Source of the DNA: Paracoccaceae bacterium
Lineage (GTDB): Bacteria > Pseudomonadota > Alphaproteobacteria > Rhodobacterales > Rhodobacteraceae
NCBI GenBank assembly: GCA_014359745.1
Contig: JACIYW010000004.1
Span: forward strand, 1 to 47,193
Length of the DNA: 47,193 nt
Direction of reading: 5' to 3'
Under the pieces are notes generated by a model. The model saw only the letters and a list, made by a program, of their open reading frames with translations. It was not told where the DNA came from and made no database searches. Position numbers and translations under genes: made by a program. Positions within the stretch are counted from its first letter, which is position 1. Every line of letters starts with the position of its first letter. Below are positions 26,447 through 35,070 of the stretch, in pieces.

Positions 26447-26629
26447 ATGACAGCGACCAAGGCGGACAGAGAGGCGGACATCGCAGAGCCGACGCGGGAT
26501 CTGCGGGCGGATCCGGGGTTTTATTTGGGGGGGCCGGGGATGGGGCTGGAACGGATCGGGGCCGCAGATGATCCGGCCGATGATCTGTCAGCGGTGCCGC
26601 CCGTCCCCGCCGGTTGGGGGGCGGCATGA
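26447..26629 (+). CDS. Possible small protein coupled to cdd
   Basis: A 60-residue frame beginning MTATKADREADIAEPTRDLR, whose TGA overlaps the cdd ATG by 4 bp, exactly as cdd-deoA and deoA-deoB overlap. GGGGAAGG lies a few bases before its ATG. It is acidic with a Gly/Pro-rich middle and has no domain or signal I recognise. It uses some codons rare for its neighbours (AGA, ACA, TTG), which weakens the case. It could be an upstream coupling frame for the cdd-deoA-deoB cluster or a chance opening. Confidence 0.35.
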   Translation: MTATKADREADIAEPTRDLRADPGFYLGGPGMGLERIGAADDPADDLSAVPPVPAGWGAA

Positions 26630-27042
26630 GTGTTGCGCAGGACATCCGGCCTGACCTGATCGGGGCCGCCCGCGCCGTGCGCGAAAACGCCCATGCGCCC
26701 TATTCGGGGTTCAGGGTGGGGGCGGCGATCCTGGCCGGGTCTGGCGCCATCTATCGCGGCTGCAACGTGGAAAACGCCGCCTATCCCGAAGGCACCTGCG
26801 CCGAGGCGGGCGCCCTTGCCGCGATGGTCGCGGCGGGGGAACGGGTGATCGCCGCGGTTGCCGTGATCGCCGACAGCCCCGATCCGGTGCCGCCCTGCGG
26901 CGGCTGCCGACAGAAGCTGGCGGAATTCGCGGGCGGCGATGTGCCGGTGACGCTGGCCACCACCGCGGGCGCATCGCGGGTGGTGCTGTTGGGCGATCTG
27001 CTGCCGGGCGCGTTCCGGTCCCTGCATCTGGGCAGGCCATGA
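26626..27042 (+). CDS. cdd: Cytidine deaminase
   Basis: A 138-residue homotetrameric-type enzyme that deaminates cytidine and deoxycytidine to uridine forms. The substrate motif NVENAAYPEG is followed by the zinc ligands in TCAEAGA (Cys plus catalytic Glu) and PCGGCRQ (two Cys). Length fits the short bacterial class. ATG at 26626 has GGGGGG upstream; an ATG at 26614 is less likely. It overlaps deoA by 4 bp and opens a pyrimidine salvage cluster. Confidence 0.95.
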   Translation: MSVAQDIRPDLIGAARAVRENAHAPYSGFRVGAAILAGSGAIYRGCNVENAAYPEGTCAEAGALAAMVAAGERVIAAVAVIADSPDPVPPCGGCRQKLAEFAGGDVPVTLATTAGASRVVLLGDLLPGAFRSLHLGRP

Positions 27043-28352
27043 CCGACGCGCGCCGCATCCTGCAACGTCTGCGCGACCGGGAGGCGCTTTCGCCCGCTGA
27101 AATCGCGTGGTTCGCCGATGGGCTTGCCAACGGCGCGGTCAGCGATGCGCAGGCGGGGGCCTTTGCCATGGCCGTCTGTCTGAACGGGCTGGGAGAGGCG
27201 GGGCGCGTGGCGTTGACCTGTGCGATGCGCGATTCCGGGCAGGTGCTGCGCTGGGATCTGCCGGGGCCGGTGATCGACAAGCATTCAACCGGGGGCATCG
27301 GCGATGCCGCGTCGCTGCTGATCGCGCCGGCCTTGGCGGCTTGCGGGGCGTTTGTGCCGATGATCGCGGGGCGCGGCCTTGGCCATACCGGCGGCACGCT
27401 TGACAAGCTGGAGGCGATACCGGGGCTGCGCACCGGTATCGGCCCGGACCGGCTGCGCGCCATCGTGGCCGATGTCGGCTGTGCCATTGTCGGCGCGACC
27501 GACGATATCGCGCCCGCCGACAAACGCCTTTACGCGGTGCGCGATGTGACGGGGGCGGTGGAAAGCATCGATCTGATTACCGCCTCGATCCTGTCGAAAA
27601 AGCTGGCGGCGGGGCTGGGGGGGCTGGTGTTGGATGTCAAGGCCGGGTCGGGCGCCTTCATGCGCGATCGGGCCGGGGCGCAGGCGCTGGCCCGTGCGCT
27701 GGTGGACACGGCCAATGGCGCGGGCTGCCCGACTGTGGCGCTGATCACCGACATGGATCAACCACTGGCCACGGCGGCGGGCAATGCGCTGGAGGTCTGC
27801 GAGGTGATGGAAACGCTGACCTGCACCTCTGTCAGCCCGCGGCTGTGGGATCTTTCCTGCGCGCTGGGTGGCGAGGCGCTGGCGCTGGCCGGTCTGGCCG
27901 CCGACCCCGACGAGGGGGGCGCGCGCATCGCCGCCGCGCTTCGGTCCGGGCGCGCGGCCGAGGTATTCGGCCGCATGGTCGCGGCGCTGGGCGGCCCGGC
28001 GGATTTCGTGGAACGCTGGCCCGACCGCCTGCCCGCCGCGCCCGAGGTGCGGGTGGTGCCCGCGCCGTTCGAAGGGTTCGTGACCGCGATCGACGGGCGG
28101 GCGCTGGGCATGGCGGTGGTCGATCTGGGCGGCGGGCGCAGGCGGGGCGATGACCGGGTTGATCCCTCGGTCGGGCTGGCGGATCTGGCGCTGATCGGGG
28201 ATCATGTCGCCCCCGACCTGCCGCTTTGCGTGGTGCATGCGGCAGATGCGGCGGCGGCGGACCGGGCGGTGGCGGCGGTGCAGGCGGCCTATGTTCTGGG
28301 CGAAAGCGCCGGGGCAGAGCCGCCGCTGATCCTGGATCGGATCGCCGGATGA
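27039..28352 (+). CDS. deoA: Thymidine phosphorylase
   Basis: A 437-residue enzyme that splits thymidine or deoxyuridine with phosphate, giving the base and deoxyribose 1-phosphate. Key elements are KHSTGGIGD (phosphate binding), AGRGLGHTGGTLDKLEAIPG (family signature) and DIAPADKRLYAVRDVTG. The C-terminal domain is shorter and Ala-rich, as common in this family. It overlaps cdd before it and deoB after it by 4 bp each, so translation is probably coupled through all three. Confidence 0.96.
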   Translation: MTDARRILQRLRDREALSPAEIAWFADGLANGAVSDAQAGAFAMAVCLNGLGEAGRVALTCAMRDSGQVLRWDLPGPVIDKHSTGGIGDAASLLIAPALAACGAFVPMIAGRGLGHTGGTLDKLEAIPGLRTGIGPDRLRAIVADVGCAIVGATDDIAPADKRLYAVRDVTGAVESIDLITASILSKKLAAGLGGLVLDVKAGSGAFMRDRAGAQALARALVDTANGAGCPTVALITDMDQPLATAAGNALEVCEVMETLTCTSVSPRLWDLSCALGGEALALAGLAADPDEGGARIAAALRSGRAAEVFGRMVAALGGPADFVERWPDRLPAAPEVRVVPAPFEGFVTAIDGRALGMAVVDLGGGRRRGDDRVDPSVGLADLALIGDHVAPDLPLCVVHAADAAAADRAVAAVQAAYVLGESAGAEPPLILDRIAG

Positions 28353-29542
28353 CGCGGGCCTTTCTGGTGGTGATGGATTCGGTGGGCGCGGGCGGCGCGC
28401 CTGATGCCGCCGATTTCGGTGACGCGGGGGCCAATACGCTTGGCCATATCGTGCAGGCCTGTGCCGAGGGGCGCGCGACCGACCGGCGCGCGGGCCCGTT
28501 GCTTGTGCCGCATCTGGATGCGCTGGGCCTTGGCGCGGCGATCCGGCTGGCATCGGGGGCGGCCACGCCGGGGCTTGCGGCAGTGCCACAGGGCCGGTGG
28601 GGTGCGGCGACAGAGGTATCGCGCGGCAAGGACACGCCATCGGGGCATTGGGAACTTGCCGGGGTGCCGGTGCCGTGGGAGTGGCATTATTTCCCCCTGA
28701 CGGTTCCGGCCTTTCCGCCCGATGTGGTTGCGGCCGTGCAGGCGGCGGCGGGGACGGGCGGTGTTCTGGGCAATTGTCATGCCTCGGGCGTGGCGATCAT
28801 GCACAAGCTGGGGGGCGAGCATCTGCGCAGCGGCTGGCCGATCTGTTATACATCCGCGGATTCGGTGTTTCAGATTGCCGCGCATGAACAGGCGTTCGGG
28901 CTGGAGCGGCTCTATGCGCTGTGTCAGGCCGTGGCGCCGATGCTGCACGCGATGCGGGTGGGCCGGGTGATCGCGCGGCCCTTCACCGGGCCGAACGGCG
29001 CCTTCACCCGCACCCCGAACCGGCGCGATTTCGCGATCGCGCCGCCCGCGCCCACCCTGCTCGATCGTGCCGCCGGGGCAGGGCGCGCCACCCATGCCGT
29101 GGGCAAGATCAGCGACATCTTTTCGGGCCGTGGCGTGGGTATGGCGCACAAAGGCGCATCGGATGCAGTACTTTTCGAACATCTTGACCGATTGGTGAGG
29201 GAGGCAGAGCCTGGTTCTTTTACCTTTGCCAACTTTGTCGAATTCGACAGCCTTTATGGCCATCTGCGCGACATATCGGGCTATGCCCGCGCGCTGGAAT
29301 GGTTCGATGCGCGGCTGGGGGCGTTGCTGCCCCGCCTGCGCGGGGGGGATCTGCTGATCCTGACCGCGGATCACGGCAACGATCCCACATGGCGCGGCAC
29401 CGATCACACCCGCGAACGTGTGCCGGTGCTGGTGGCCGGGGCCGGGGCGGGCACGATCGGGCAGGTGGGTTTTGTCGATGTCGCGGCGACGATCGCGGCG
29501 CATCTGGGCCTGCCCGGCGGGATGGGCGAAAGTTTCATCTGA
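28349..29542 (+). CDS. deoB: Phosphopentomutase
   Basis: A 397-residue metalloenzyme of the alkaline phosphatase superfamily that interconverts (deoxy)ribose 1- and 5-phosphate, feeding deoA products into central metabolism. Metal ligands are visible in [10 protein letters not shown] (Asp10), [13 protein letters not shown] and [19 protein letters not shown]. The phosphorylated Thr lies in [12 protein letters not shown]. The length matches bacterial DeoB. ATG overlaps the deoA stop by 4 bp. Confidence 0.97.
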   Translation: MTRAFLVVMDSVGAGGAPDAADFGDAGANTLGHIVQACAEGRATDRRAGPLLVPHLDALGLGAAIRLASGAATPGLAAVPQGRWGAATEVSRGKDTPSGHWELAGVPVPWEWHYFPLTVPAFPPDVVAAVQAAAGTGGVLGNCHASGVAIMHKLGGEHLRSGWPICYTSADSVFQIAAHEQAFGLERLYALCQAVAPMLHAMRVGRVIARPFTGPNGAFTRTPNRRDFAIAPPAPTLLDRAAGAGRATHAVGKISDIFSGRGVGMAHKGASDAVLFEHLDRLVREAEPGSFTFANFVEFDSLYGHLRDISGYARALEWFDARLGALLPRLRGGDLLILTADHGNDPTWRGTDHTRERVPVLVAGAGAGTIGQVGFVDVAATIAAHLGLPGGMGESFI

Positions 29543-29607
29543 GGCTTGCGCACCCGCGCCCGGCGGGGTCAGATGCGCCGATCCCGATCACCGGCCAGAG
29601 GTGCCCC

Positions 29608-30252
29608 ATGACCAACCCCGACACCCGCCCGCTGACCATCGTCAACCACCCGCTTGTGCAGCACAAGCTGGGCCTGATGCGCGACAAGACCACGCCGAAC
29701 GCGATGTTTCGCCAGCTTCTGCGCGAGGTTGGCCAGTTGCTGACCTATCCCGCGACTGCCGATCTGGCGCTGACCACCCGCGCTATTGATACGCCGCTCG
29801 CGCCGATGCAGGCCCCGGCGCTGGCCGGGCGCAGGGTGGCGATCGTCTCTATTCTGCGGGCCGGGAACGGGCTGCTGGACGGGGTGCTGGATCTGATCCC
29901 TTCGGCCCGCGTCGGGTTCATCGGCCTGTACCGTGACGAGAAAACCCTGCAGCCGGTGCAGTATTACGCGAAACTGCCGCACCCCCTTGCGCCACGGCCG
30001 GTGATCCTGGTCGATCCGATGCTGGCCACCGGAAATTCCGCGGTTGCCGCACTTGATCTGCTGAAAAAGGAAGGGGCGGCAAACCTGCGGTTTCTATGCC
30101 TTCTTGCCGCGCCCGAAGGGGTCGCGCGGCTGCACGCCGTTCACCCCGATGTGCCGGTCATCACGGCTGCGGTTGACGAACGGCTGAACGATCAAGGCTA
30201 TATCCTGCCCGGTCTGGGGGATGCGGGGGATCGCATCTATGGCACTACATAG
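29608..30252 (+). CDS. upp: Uracil phosphoribosyltransferase
   Basis: A 214-residue enzyme that joins uracil and PRPP to give UMP, the last salvage step for the base released by cdd and deoA. The PRPP loop [15 protein letters not shown] lies at about residues 133-147. The uracil-binding end [12 protein letters not shown] is present. ATG at 29608 is followed by a typical UPRT N terminus ([17 protein letters not shown]). It lies 65 bp after deoB and probably belongs to the same unit. Confidence 0.97.
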   Translation: MTNPDTRPLTIVNHPLVQHKLGLMRDKTTPNAMFRQLLREVGQLLTYPATADLALTTRAIDTPLAPMQAPALAGRRVAIVSILRAGNGLLDGVLDLIPSARVGFIGLYRDEKTLQPVQYYAKLPHPLAPRPVILVDPMLATGNSAVAALDLLKKEGAANLRFLCLLAAPEGVARLHAVHPDVPVITAAVDERLNDQGYILPGLGDAGDRIYGTT

Positions 30253-30318
30253 TGGGTAAGGGCCTTTACTAGGCGGATTGTTTCCTGCACACTCACAACA
30301 TAATGACTGGGGGGTCAT

Positions 30319-31191
30319 ATGTTGCGAGTTCATGTGCTGGTTGCCGCAATCTGTTGCGGTGCATTCAATCCGATAACGGCCCTGGCACAGGGGCGGGACA
30401 TGTATGTTCCGGCAGAGACGCCGCCGCCATCCTATACCGCACCACAATATGTTGACAGCACCGGCTGCGCGTTCATGCGGGCGGGCTATGGCGGCAAGGT
30501 TGAATGGGTGCCGCGCGTGACGCTGGACCGGCAGCCTGTGTGCGGTATGGTGCCATCGCTGCGGGCGGCATCAGGGACGGTGGTCGCGCAACCTGCCCTG
30601 CAACCTGTGACGCCATCGCGGCCCCCGGCCGTTGTATCGGCCCGGCCCGCCGCGCCCGTCGGGCCGCCGATGGCAACGGTGGCCGGATCGCCCGCGCCCG
30701 CCCGCCCCGCGCCGGAACCGGCACAGACGGCGCGCAGGGCAGGCTGCCCGCAGACGCATCCTTACGGGCAAGCGGTGATCGGCAGCGACGGACGGCGGTT
30801 GCTGCGCTGCACCGCCACGCCGACCGAGACGGTCACGGCGCCGGTCATTGTGGCAAGTGTCACCCCGGCGACACCCGTCGCAACGCCACGGCCCGTAACT
30901 GCGCCGCCCACACCCAGGGCGAGCGGCGTGGCGCCTGGCGGGGCGCGCCCCACCGTTGCCCGAATTCCCGCAGGGTATCGCGCGGTCTGGACGGATGGGC
31001 GCCTCAACCCCTATCGCGGCGGCCGGACCGAGGCGGGGCGCCAGGCGATGGATGAGATCTGGACCACCTCCACCCCCCGCCGTCTGGTATCGCCGACGGG
31101 CGCGGCGGTGATCCCGCCCGACCCGTCGCGCGACCCGTCGCGCGGACAGCAGGTGCGCGCGCCGGGCACGCGGCTGTCATCGGGGTCGTAA
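30319..31191 (+). CDS. Secreted Pro/Ala-rich protein of unknown function
   Basis: A 290-residue protein with a signal peptide (cleavage probably after ALA near residue 23). A conserved-looking N-terminal block holds STGCAFMRAGYGGKVEWVPR and a second Cys in QPVCGM, perhaps a disulfide. A low-complexity Pro/Ala/Thr region covers about residues 90-215. The C-terminal block YRAVWTDGRLNPYRGGRT is again more ordered. I recall similar secreted proteins in this order, some with SPOR domains, but no function. GGGGGG lies 6 bases before the ATG. It stands alone after upp and converges with the DUF1194 gene. Confidence 0.75.
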   Translation: MLRVHVLVAAICCGAFNPITALAQGRDMYVPAETPPPSYTAPQYVDSTGCAFMRAGYGGKVEWVPRVTLDRQPVCGMVPSLRAASGTVVAQPALQPVTPSRPPAVVSARPAAPVGPPMATVAGSPAPARPAPEPAQTARRAGCPQTHPYGQAVIGSDGRRLLRCTATPTETVTAPVIVASVTPATPVATPRPVTAPPTPRASGVAPGGARPTVARIPAGYRAVWTDGRLNPYRGGRTEAGRQAMDEIWTTSTPRRLVSPTGAAVIPPDPSRDPSRGQQVRAPGTRLSSGS

Positions 31192-31268
31192 CCGCCGCGC
31201 ATCTGGATGGGGTGTTTACCTGCTGGCTTTATTGCGCCAAACCCGGCCCGCACAAGAAAACCCTGCTT

Positions 31269-31341
31269 TCCATCCTCTCGAAAAAATACTCGAAACCCCA
31301 CGCCCGCCACGCGCGCACCGGTCAAGCGAATGAACCCGACT
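31269..31341 (-). repeat. Gene-end dispersed repeat, copy 4 (minus strand)
   Basis: Lies 29 bp after the DUF1194 gene stop and reads in that gene's sense. It shares TCGGGTTCATT, the GCGCGCGTGGCGGGCG core and CGAGTATTTTTTCGAGAGG with copy 3. The first hairpin is weaker here. Confidence 0.8.
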
Positions 31342-31370
31342 GATGGATGCCCGCTATGTCCGCACCTGCG

Positions 31371-32033
31371 TCAACCGCTGGGGCTGACGACTTCGCGCAG
31401 CAGTTTGGCCTGGATGGCGCGGGTGTAATCAAGATGGCCGCGTGCGGTCACGACGAAACCGCCCCGGGTGATCACCAGGCGGCGGTAGAATTCGGTCACG
31501 CTGATGCCCCGGCCCATATCCTCGATGGCGATGGCGTTTATGGTGATGCCCGCCGCCTGCGCGCGACGTGATTGCGGTTCGGCGGGCAGGCCCGCGTTGG
31601 CTGATCCGTCGCCCGAAATGTCGATGACACGGCGGTCGCAATCGGCCGCTTGGGTGAATTGCGCCGCCCCGTGGCGGATCGCGTCGCCCACGGCGGTGTC
31701 GGAACGGTCGAAGGCGCGCGGCATCGCCGCGACCTGTGCTGCCAGCCGGGCCACGTCGACCGGTTCCAGCAGGCGCTGCCAAGGGATCGACAGCGCCTGC
31801 TGCCCAACACCCGACCATTGCGCGACGGCAATTGCCGCCTGCCCCGCGATCAGCGCGGCGACCACCTGCGGATCGCCAAGGGCGGCTGCAAGGCCCCCGG
31901 TCTGCATCCGGTATTCGCCCCGGTCGACCGATCCCGATACATCCATCGCCAGCAACAGCGCCACATCGCAGGCCCGTGCCGTCGGCGCGGCGAGCAGGGC
32001 GCAGAGGCCAAGGGCCGCCGCCGCCCGCCTCAT
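31371..32033 (-). CDS. DUF1194 (von Willebrand A-like) secreted protein
   Basis: A 220-residue protein with a signal peptide ending near ARA at residue 21. The mature part is a VWA-like fold with the metal site DVSGSVDRGEY, the downstream RSDTAVGDAIRHG and VIDISGDGSANAG. These are typical of DUF1194 proteins, which are common in alphaproteobacteria and of unknown role; VWA domains usually bind other proteins through a metal ion. Its start overlaps the stop of the M20 peptidase gene by 4 bp, so the pair is co-translated. Confidence 0.9.
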   Translation of the reverse strand: MRRAAAALGLCALLAAPTARACDVALLLAMDVSGSVDRGEYRMQTGGLAAALGDPQVVAALIAGQAAIAVAQWSGVGQQALSIPWQRLLEPVDVARLAAQVAAMPRAFDRSDTAVGDAIRHGAAQFTQAADCDRRVIDISGDGSANAGLPAEPQSRRAQAAGITINAIAIEDMGRGISVTEFYRRLVITRGGFVVTARGHLDYTRAIQAKLLREVVSPSG

Positions 32034-33415
32034 CCGCTGATCGCCGCCAGCACCCGCGCCCAGCTGCGTATGCCGCGCTGAAAGCTGGACAGGTTGTATT
32101 TTTCATTCGGGCTGTGGATCTGGTCATCGGCATTGGCAAAGCCGATCAGCATCGAATCCATTCCCAGGATATCCTTGAAATACCCGGCAATCGGGATCGA
32201 TCCGCCTGCCCCCACGAAGGCCGCCGGGCGTGGCCATTCGGCGCCAAGCGCCTGACGTGCCGCCTCGAACGCGGGATGGTCGGTGGCCATCTGCGCGGCG
32301 GGCGCGGCGCCGTGATCGTGGAATTCGACGCGGCAATCGGGCGGCAGGGCGGCGCGTACCTGCGCGCGGAACGCCGCGCGGATTTTCTGCGGATCCTGGG
32401 TGCCGACCAGGCGAAAGCTGATCTTGGCATGGGCCTTTGAGGGCAGCACCGTCTTGAACCCCGCGCCGGTATAGCCGCCCTGGATGCCGTTCACTTCACA
32501 GGTGGGGCGCGCCCAGATCGCTTCCAGCACGCTGCGCCCCGCCTCGCCCGCCGGGTGGGACAGGCCGACAGCGCCCAGAAACCGGTCGGCGTCAAAGCCA
32601 AGCCCATCCCATTGCGCGGCGATCTCGGGCGCGACCTCGGTCACGCCGTCATAGAACCCCGGCACGGTGACGCGGCCCTTGTCATCGTGCAGCCCGGCGA
32701 TGATGCGGGCCAGTACCCGTATCGGGTTGATCGCCGCACCGCCGTAGCTGCCCGAATGCAGATCCCTGTCGGGGCCGGTCAGGGTAATCTCCTCGCCCAG
32801 AAGGCCGCGCAGGCGGGTGGTGATGGCGGGGGTGTCGGCGTCAAAAAGGCCGGTGTCGCAGATCAGCGCCAGGTCGGCGCGCAGGTCATCGGCGTTTTCG
32901 GTCAGGAACGGCACCAGCGACGGCGAACCGGATTCCTCTTCGCCCTCGAACAGGAACGACACGCGCAGCGGCAACTGGCCGTGCACCGCGATCCAGGCGC
33001 GGCACGCCTCGACAAAGGTCATAAGCTGGCCCTTGTCATCGGATGCGCCGCGCCCCCGGATGACCTTGCCCGCCGGCGTATCCTCGATCACCGGATCGAA
33101 GGGATCGCGCGCCCAAAGGTCAAGCGGATCAACGGGCTGTACATCGTAATGCCCGTAAAACAGCACATGCGGCGCGCCCTTTGGCCCGTCGATATGGCCC
33201 ACCACCATCGGATGGCCCGGCGTTGCGCGCTTTTCGGCCCGCACCCCGATAGAGGCCAGATCGCGCACCAGCCAGTCGGCGGCGGCATCGCAATCGGCGC
33301 GGTAAGCGCCATCGGTCGAGATCGAGGCAATCCGCATCAGCGCGAAAAGCCGCGCCAGCGCCGCATCCAGATCGGCATCGAGACGGTCAAGAACGGGGGG
33401 TAATGCGGGTGGCAT
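32030..33415 (-). CDS. M20-family metallo-dipeptidase
   Basis: A 461-residue zinc peptidase of the CNDP/ArgE-DapE type. Metal ligands are visible in YGHYDVQPVDP, GRGASDDKGQ, FEGEEESGS and ICDTGLF, with the last His in HSPNEKY being replaced in context by IHSPNEKYN near the C terminus. A dimerisation lid domain lies at about residues 200-340. Only ATG 33415 is in frame at this end and it has no Shine-Dalgarno, whereas AAGGA stands before an out-of-frame ATG at 33438. The start is therefore a little uncertain. The substrate is probably a dipeptide but cannot be told. Confidence 0.92.
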   Translation of the reverse strand: MPPALPPVLDRLDADLDAALARLFALMRIASISTDGAYRADCDAAADWLVRDLASIGVRAEKRATPGHPMVVGHIDGPKGAPHVLFYGHYDVQPVDPLDLWARDPFDPVIEDTPAGKVIRGRGASDDKGQLMTFVEACRAWIAVHGQLPLRVSFLFEGEEESGSPSLVPFLTENADDLRADLALICDTGLFDADTPAITTRLRGLLGEEITLTGPDRDLHSGSYGGAAINPIRVLARIIAGLHDDKGRVTVPGFYDGVTEVAPEIAAQWDGLGFDADRFLGAVGLSHPAGEAGRSVLEAIWARPTCEVNGIQGGYTGAGFKTVLPSKAHAKISFRLVGTQDPQKIRAAFRAQVRAALPPDCRVEFHDHGAAPAAQMATDHPAFEAARQALGAEWPRPAAFVGAGGSIPIAGYFKDILGMDSMLIGFANADDQIHSPNEKYNLSSFQRGIRSWARVLAAISG

Positions 33416-33637
33416 GCGGGTGGCACTGCGGGGTTCATGGCGGGTTCCTTGCTCTTGGTCTTGCTATGGGTGAAGTGATCACCCTATCAGGCGTTCAAGG
33501 GGTGTCCAGTCTGGCCGAGGGCGTTAGGATGCGCGGCGAGGCAGCAGCAGCGGATATTGGAATGCGCAAGGAAATCACCCAAACCACGGCACCTGCCGAA
33601 CCGGGGGCGTCACTTTGCCCCGTGTATTTTTTGCTTT

Positions 33638-33651
33638 TTGATCCATATCAC
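33638..33651 (+). promoter_or_regulatory. FnrL (FNR-type) binding site before hemA
   Basis: TTGAT-CCAT-ATCAC matches the FNR/FnrL consensus TTGAT-N4-ATCAA at 9 of 10 positions. Its centre is 41.5 bp from the start site predicted by the -10 box at 33673, the geometry of a class II activator. FnrL control of hemA is established in Rhodobacter sphaeroides. The rest of the 33416-33734 gap shows only GGGTGA-AGTGA-TCACCC, an inverted repeat of unknown role near 33469-33485. Confidence 0.85.
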
Positions 33652-33672
33652 GTCACATTAGAGCTGTTCTGA

Positions 33673-33678
33673 TTAAAT
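33673..33678 (+). promoter_or_regulatory. -10 box of the hemA promoter
   Basis: TTAAAT at 33673-33678; transcription would start near 33685-33686. No good -35 hexamer is present, as expected for an activator-dependent promoter with FnrL over that place. Confidence 0.55.
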
Positions 33679-33734
33679 AGCAGAAGAATCGCAAGCTGAC
33701 TTGCCAGCATGATCGCCTAACGAAAGCAGTGCCC

Positions 33735-34958
33735 GTGACCTATACAGCCGCCATCGACAGCGCCCTCGACCGTCTGCACCAGGAAGGCCGTTACCGTACC
33801 TTTATCGATATCGAACGCAGACGCGGTGCCTATCCGCATGCGGTCTGGCGCAGGCCAGACGGCAGCGAAAAGGACATAACCGTCTGGTGCGGCAACGATT
33901 ATCTGGGCATGGGCCAGCATCCGGTGGTGCTGGCGGCGATGCACGAGGCGCTGGATGCCACCGGCGCCGGGTCGGGCGGGACGCGCAACATTTCCGGCAC
34001 CACCGTCTATCACAAGGCGCTGGAGGCTGAACTGGCCGATCTGCACGGCAAAGAGGCGGCGCTGATCTTTACCTCGGCCTATATCGCCAATGACGCCACG
34101 CTGTCGACCTTGCCGGATCTGTTCAAGGATCTGGTGATCGTTTCGGATGAGTTGAACCATGCCTCGATGATTCAGGGTATCCGGCGCGGCGGCTGCGAAA
34201 AGCACATCTTTCGCCACAACGATCCGGCGCATCTGCGCGAGATACTGGCATCGATCGCGCCGGGCCGCCCGATCCTGATCGCATTTGAATCGATCTATTC
34301 GATGGATGGCGATTTCGCCCCGATGGCGGCGATCTGCGATCTGGCCGAGGAATTCGGCGCGCTGACCTACCTGGATGAGGTGCACGCGGTCGGCATGTAT
34401 GGCCCGCGCGGCGGCGGTGTGGCCGAACGCGACGGGTTGATGGGGCGGATCGACATCATCAACGGCACCCTTGCCAAGGCTTACGGCGTGATGGGCGGCT
34501 ATATCGCGGCATCGGCAAAGATGTGCGATGCGATAAGGTCTTATGCGCCGGGGTTCATCTTTACCACATCGTTGCCGCCTGCGGTCGCGGCCGGGGCCGC
34601 GGCATCGGTGCGGCATCTGAAAACCGATCAGGCCCTGCGTGACAAGCATCAGGAACATGCCGCGATTCTGAAGCGGCGGCTCAAGGGGCTGGGCTTGCCG
34701 ATCATCGATCACGGCAGCCATATCGTGCCGGTGCATGTGGGCGATCCTGTGCATTGCAAGTTGATTTCCGACATGCTGCTGGAAACTTACGGCGTCTATG
34801 TGCAGCCGATAAACTTTCCCACCGTGCCGCGCGGCACCGAACGGCTGCGCTTTACCCCGTCGCCGGTGCACAGCCCCAAGATGATAGATCACCTGGTCAA
34901 GGCCATGGACGGATTGTGGGCGCATTGTGCGCTGAATCGCGCCGAAATCTCTGCCTGA
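33735..34958 (+). CDS. hemA: 5-aminolevulinate synthase
   Basis: A 407-residue PLP enzyme that joins glycine and succinyl-CoA to 5-aminolevulinate, the first step of haem and bacteriochlorophyll synthesis in alphaproteobacteria (Shemin pathway). The sequence tracks Rhodobacter HemA closely: [40 protein letters not shown]. The PLP lysine in NGTLAKAYG is residue 248 when GTG 33735 is the start, the same number as in Rhodobacter capsulatus. That supports this start over GTG 33729. Expression is probably raised at low oxygen through the FnrL site. Confidence 0.98.
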   Translation: MTYTAAIDSALDRLHQEGRYRTFIDIERRRGAYPHAVWRRPDGSEKDITVWCGNDYLGMGQHPVVLAAMHEALDATGAGSGGTRNISGTTVYHKALEAELADLHGKEAALIFTSAYIANDATLSTLPDLFKDLVIVSDELNHASMIQGIRRGGCEKHIFRHNDPAHLREILASIAPGRPILIAFESIYSMDGDFAPMAAICDLAEEFGALTYLDEVHAVGMYGPRGGGVAERDGLMGRIDIINGTLAKAYGVMGGYIAASAKMCDAIRSYAPGFIFTTSLPPAVAAGAAASVRHLKTDQALRDKHQEHAAILKRRLKGLGLPIIDHGSHIVPVHVGDPVHCKLISDMLLETYGVYVQPINFPTVPRGTERLRFTPSPVHSPKMIDHLVKAMDGLWAHCALNRAEISA

Positions 34959-35070
34959 CACTTTCGCGGATGCATGACATCCGGGCCTGTGGTAACGTCT
35001 TCTCAAGAAAATGTTCCGGGCCGAGTCGGCCTTGGAATCTTTGGGCAACGATCTGGTTGGGGCAGGGTGT

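Noticed and set aside
24026-26629. An 867-codon plus-strand frame opposite maeB
   Set aside because: Composition is that of a GC-driven antisense frame over a clear malic enzyme; only its last 60 codons, which leave the maeB region, were kept as a weak candidate.
33413-33440. Possible frameshift at the start of the M20 peptidase, since AAGGA precedes an out-of-frame ATG
   Set aside because: The in-frame ATG 33415 already gives a full-length N terminus like that of relatives, so no error is needed; the start remains slightly uncertain.
33403-33672. An 89-codon frame between the M20 peptidase and hemA
   Set aside because: It overlaps the peptidase start and the FnrL site and -35 region of hemA, and has no ribosome-binding site or recognisable sequence.
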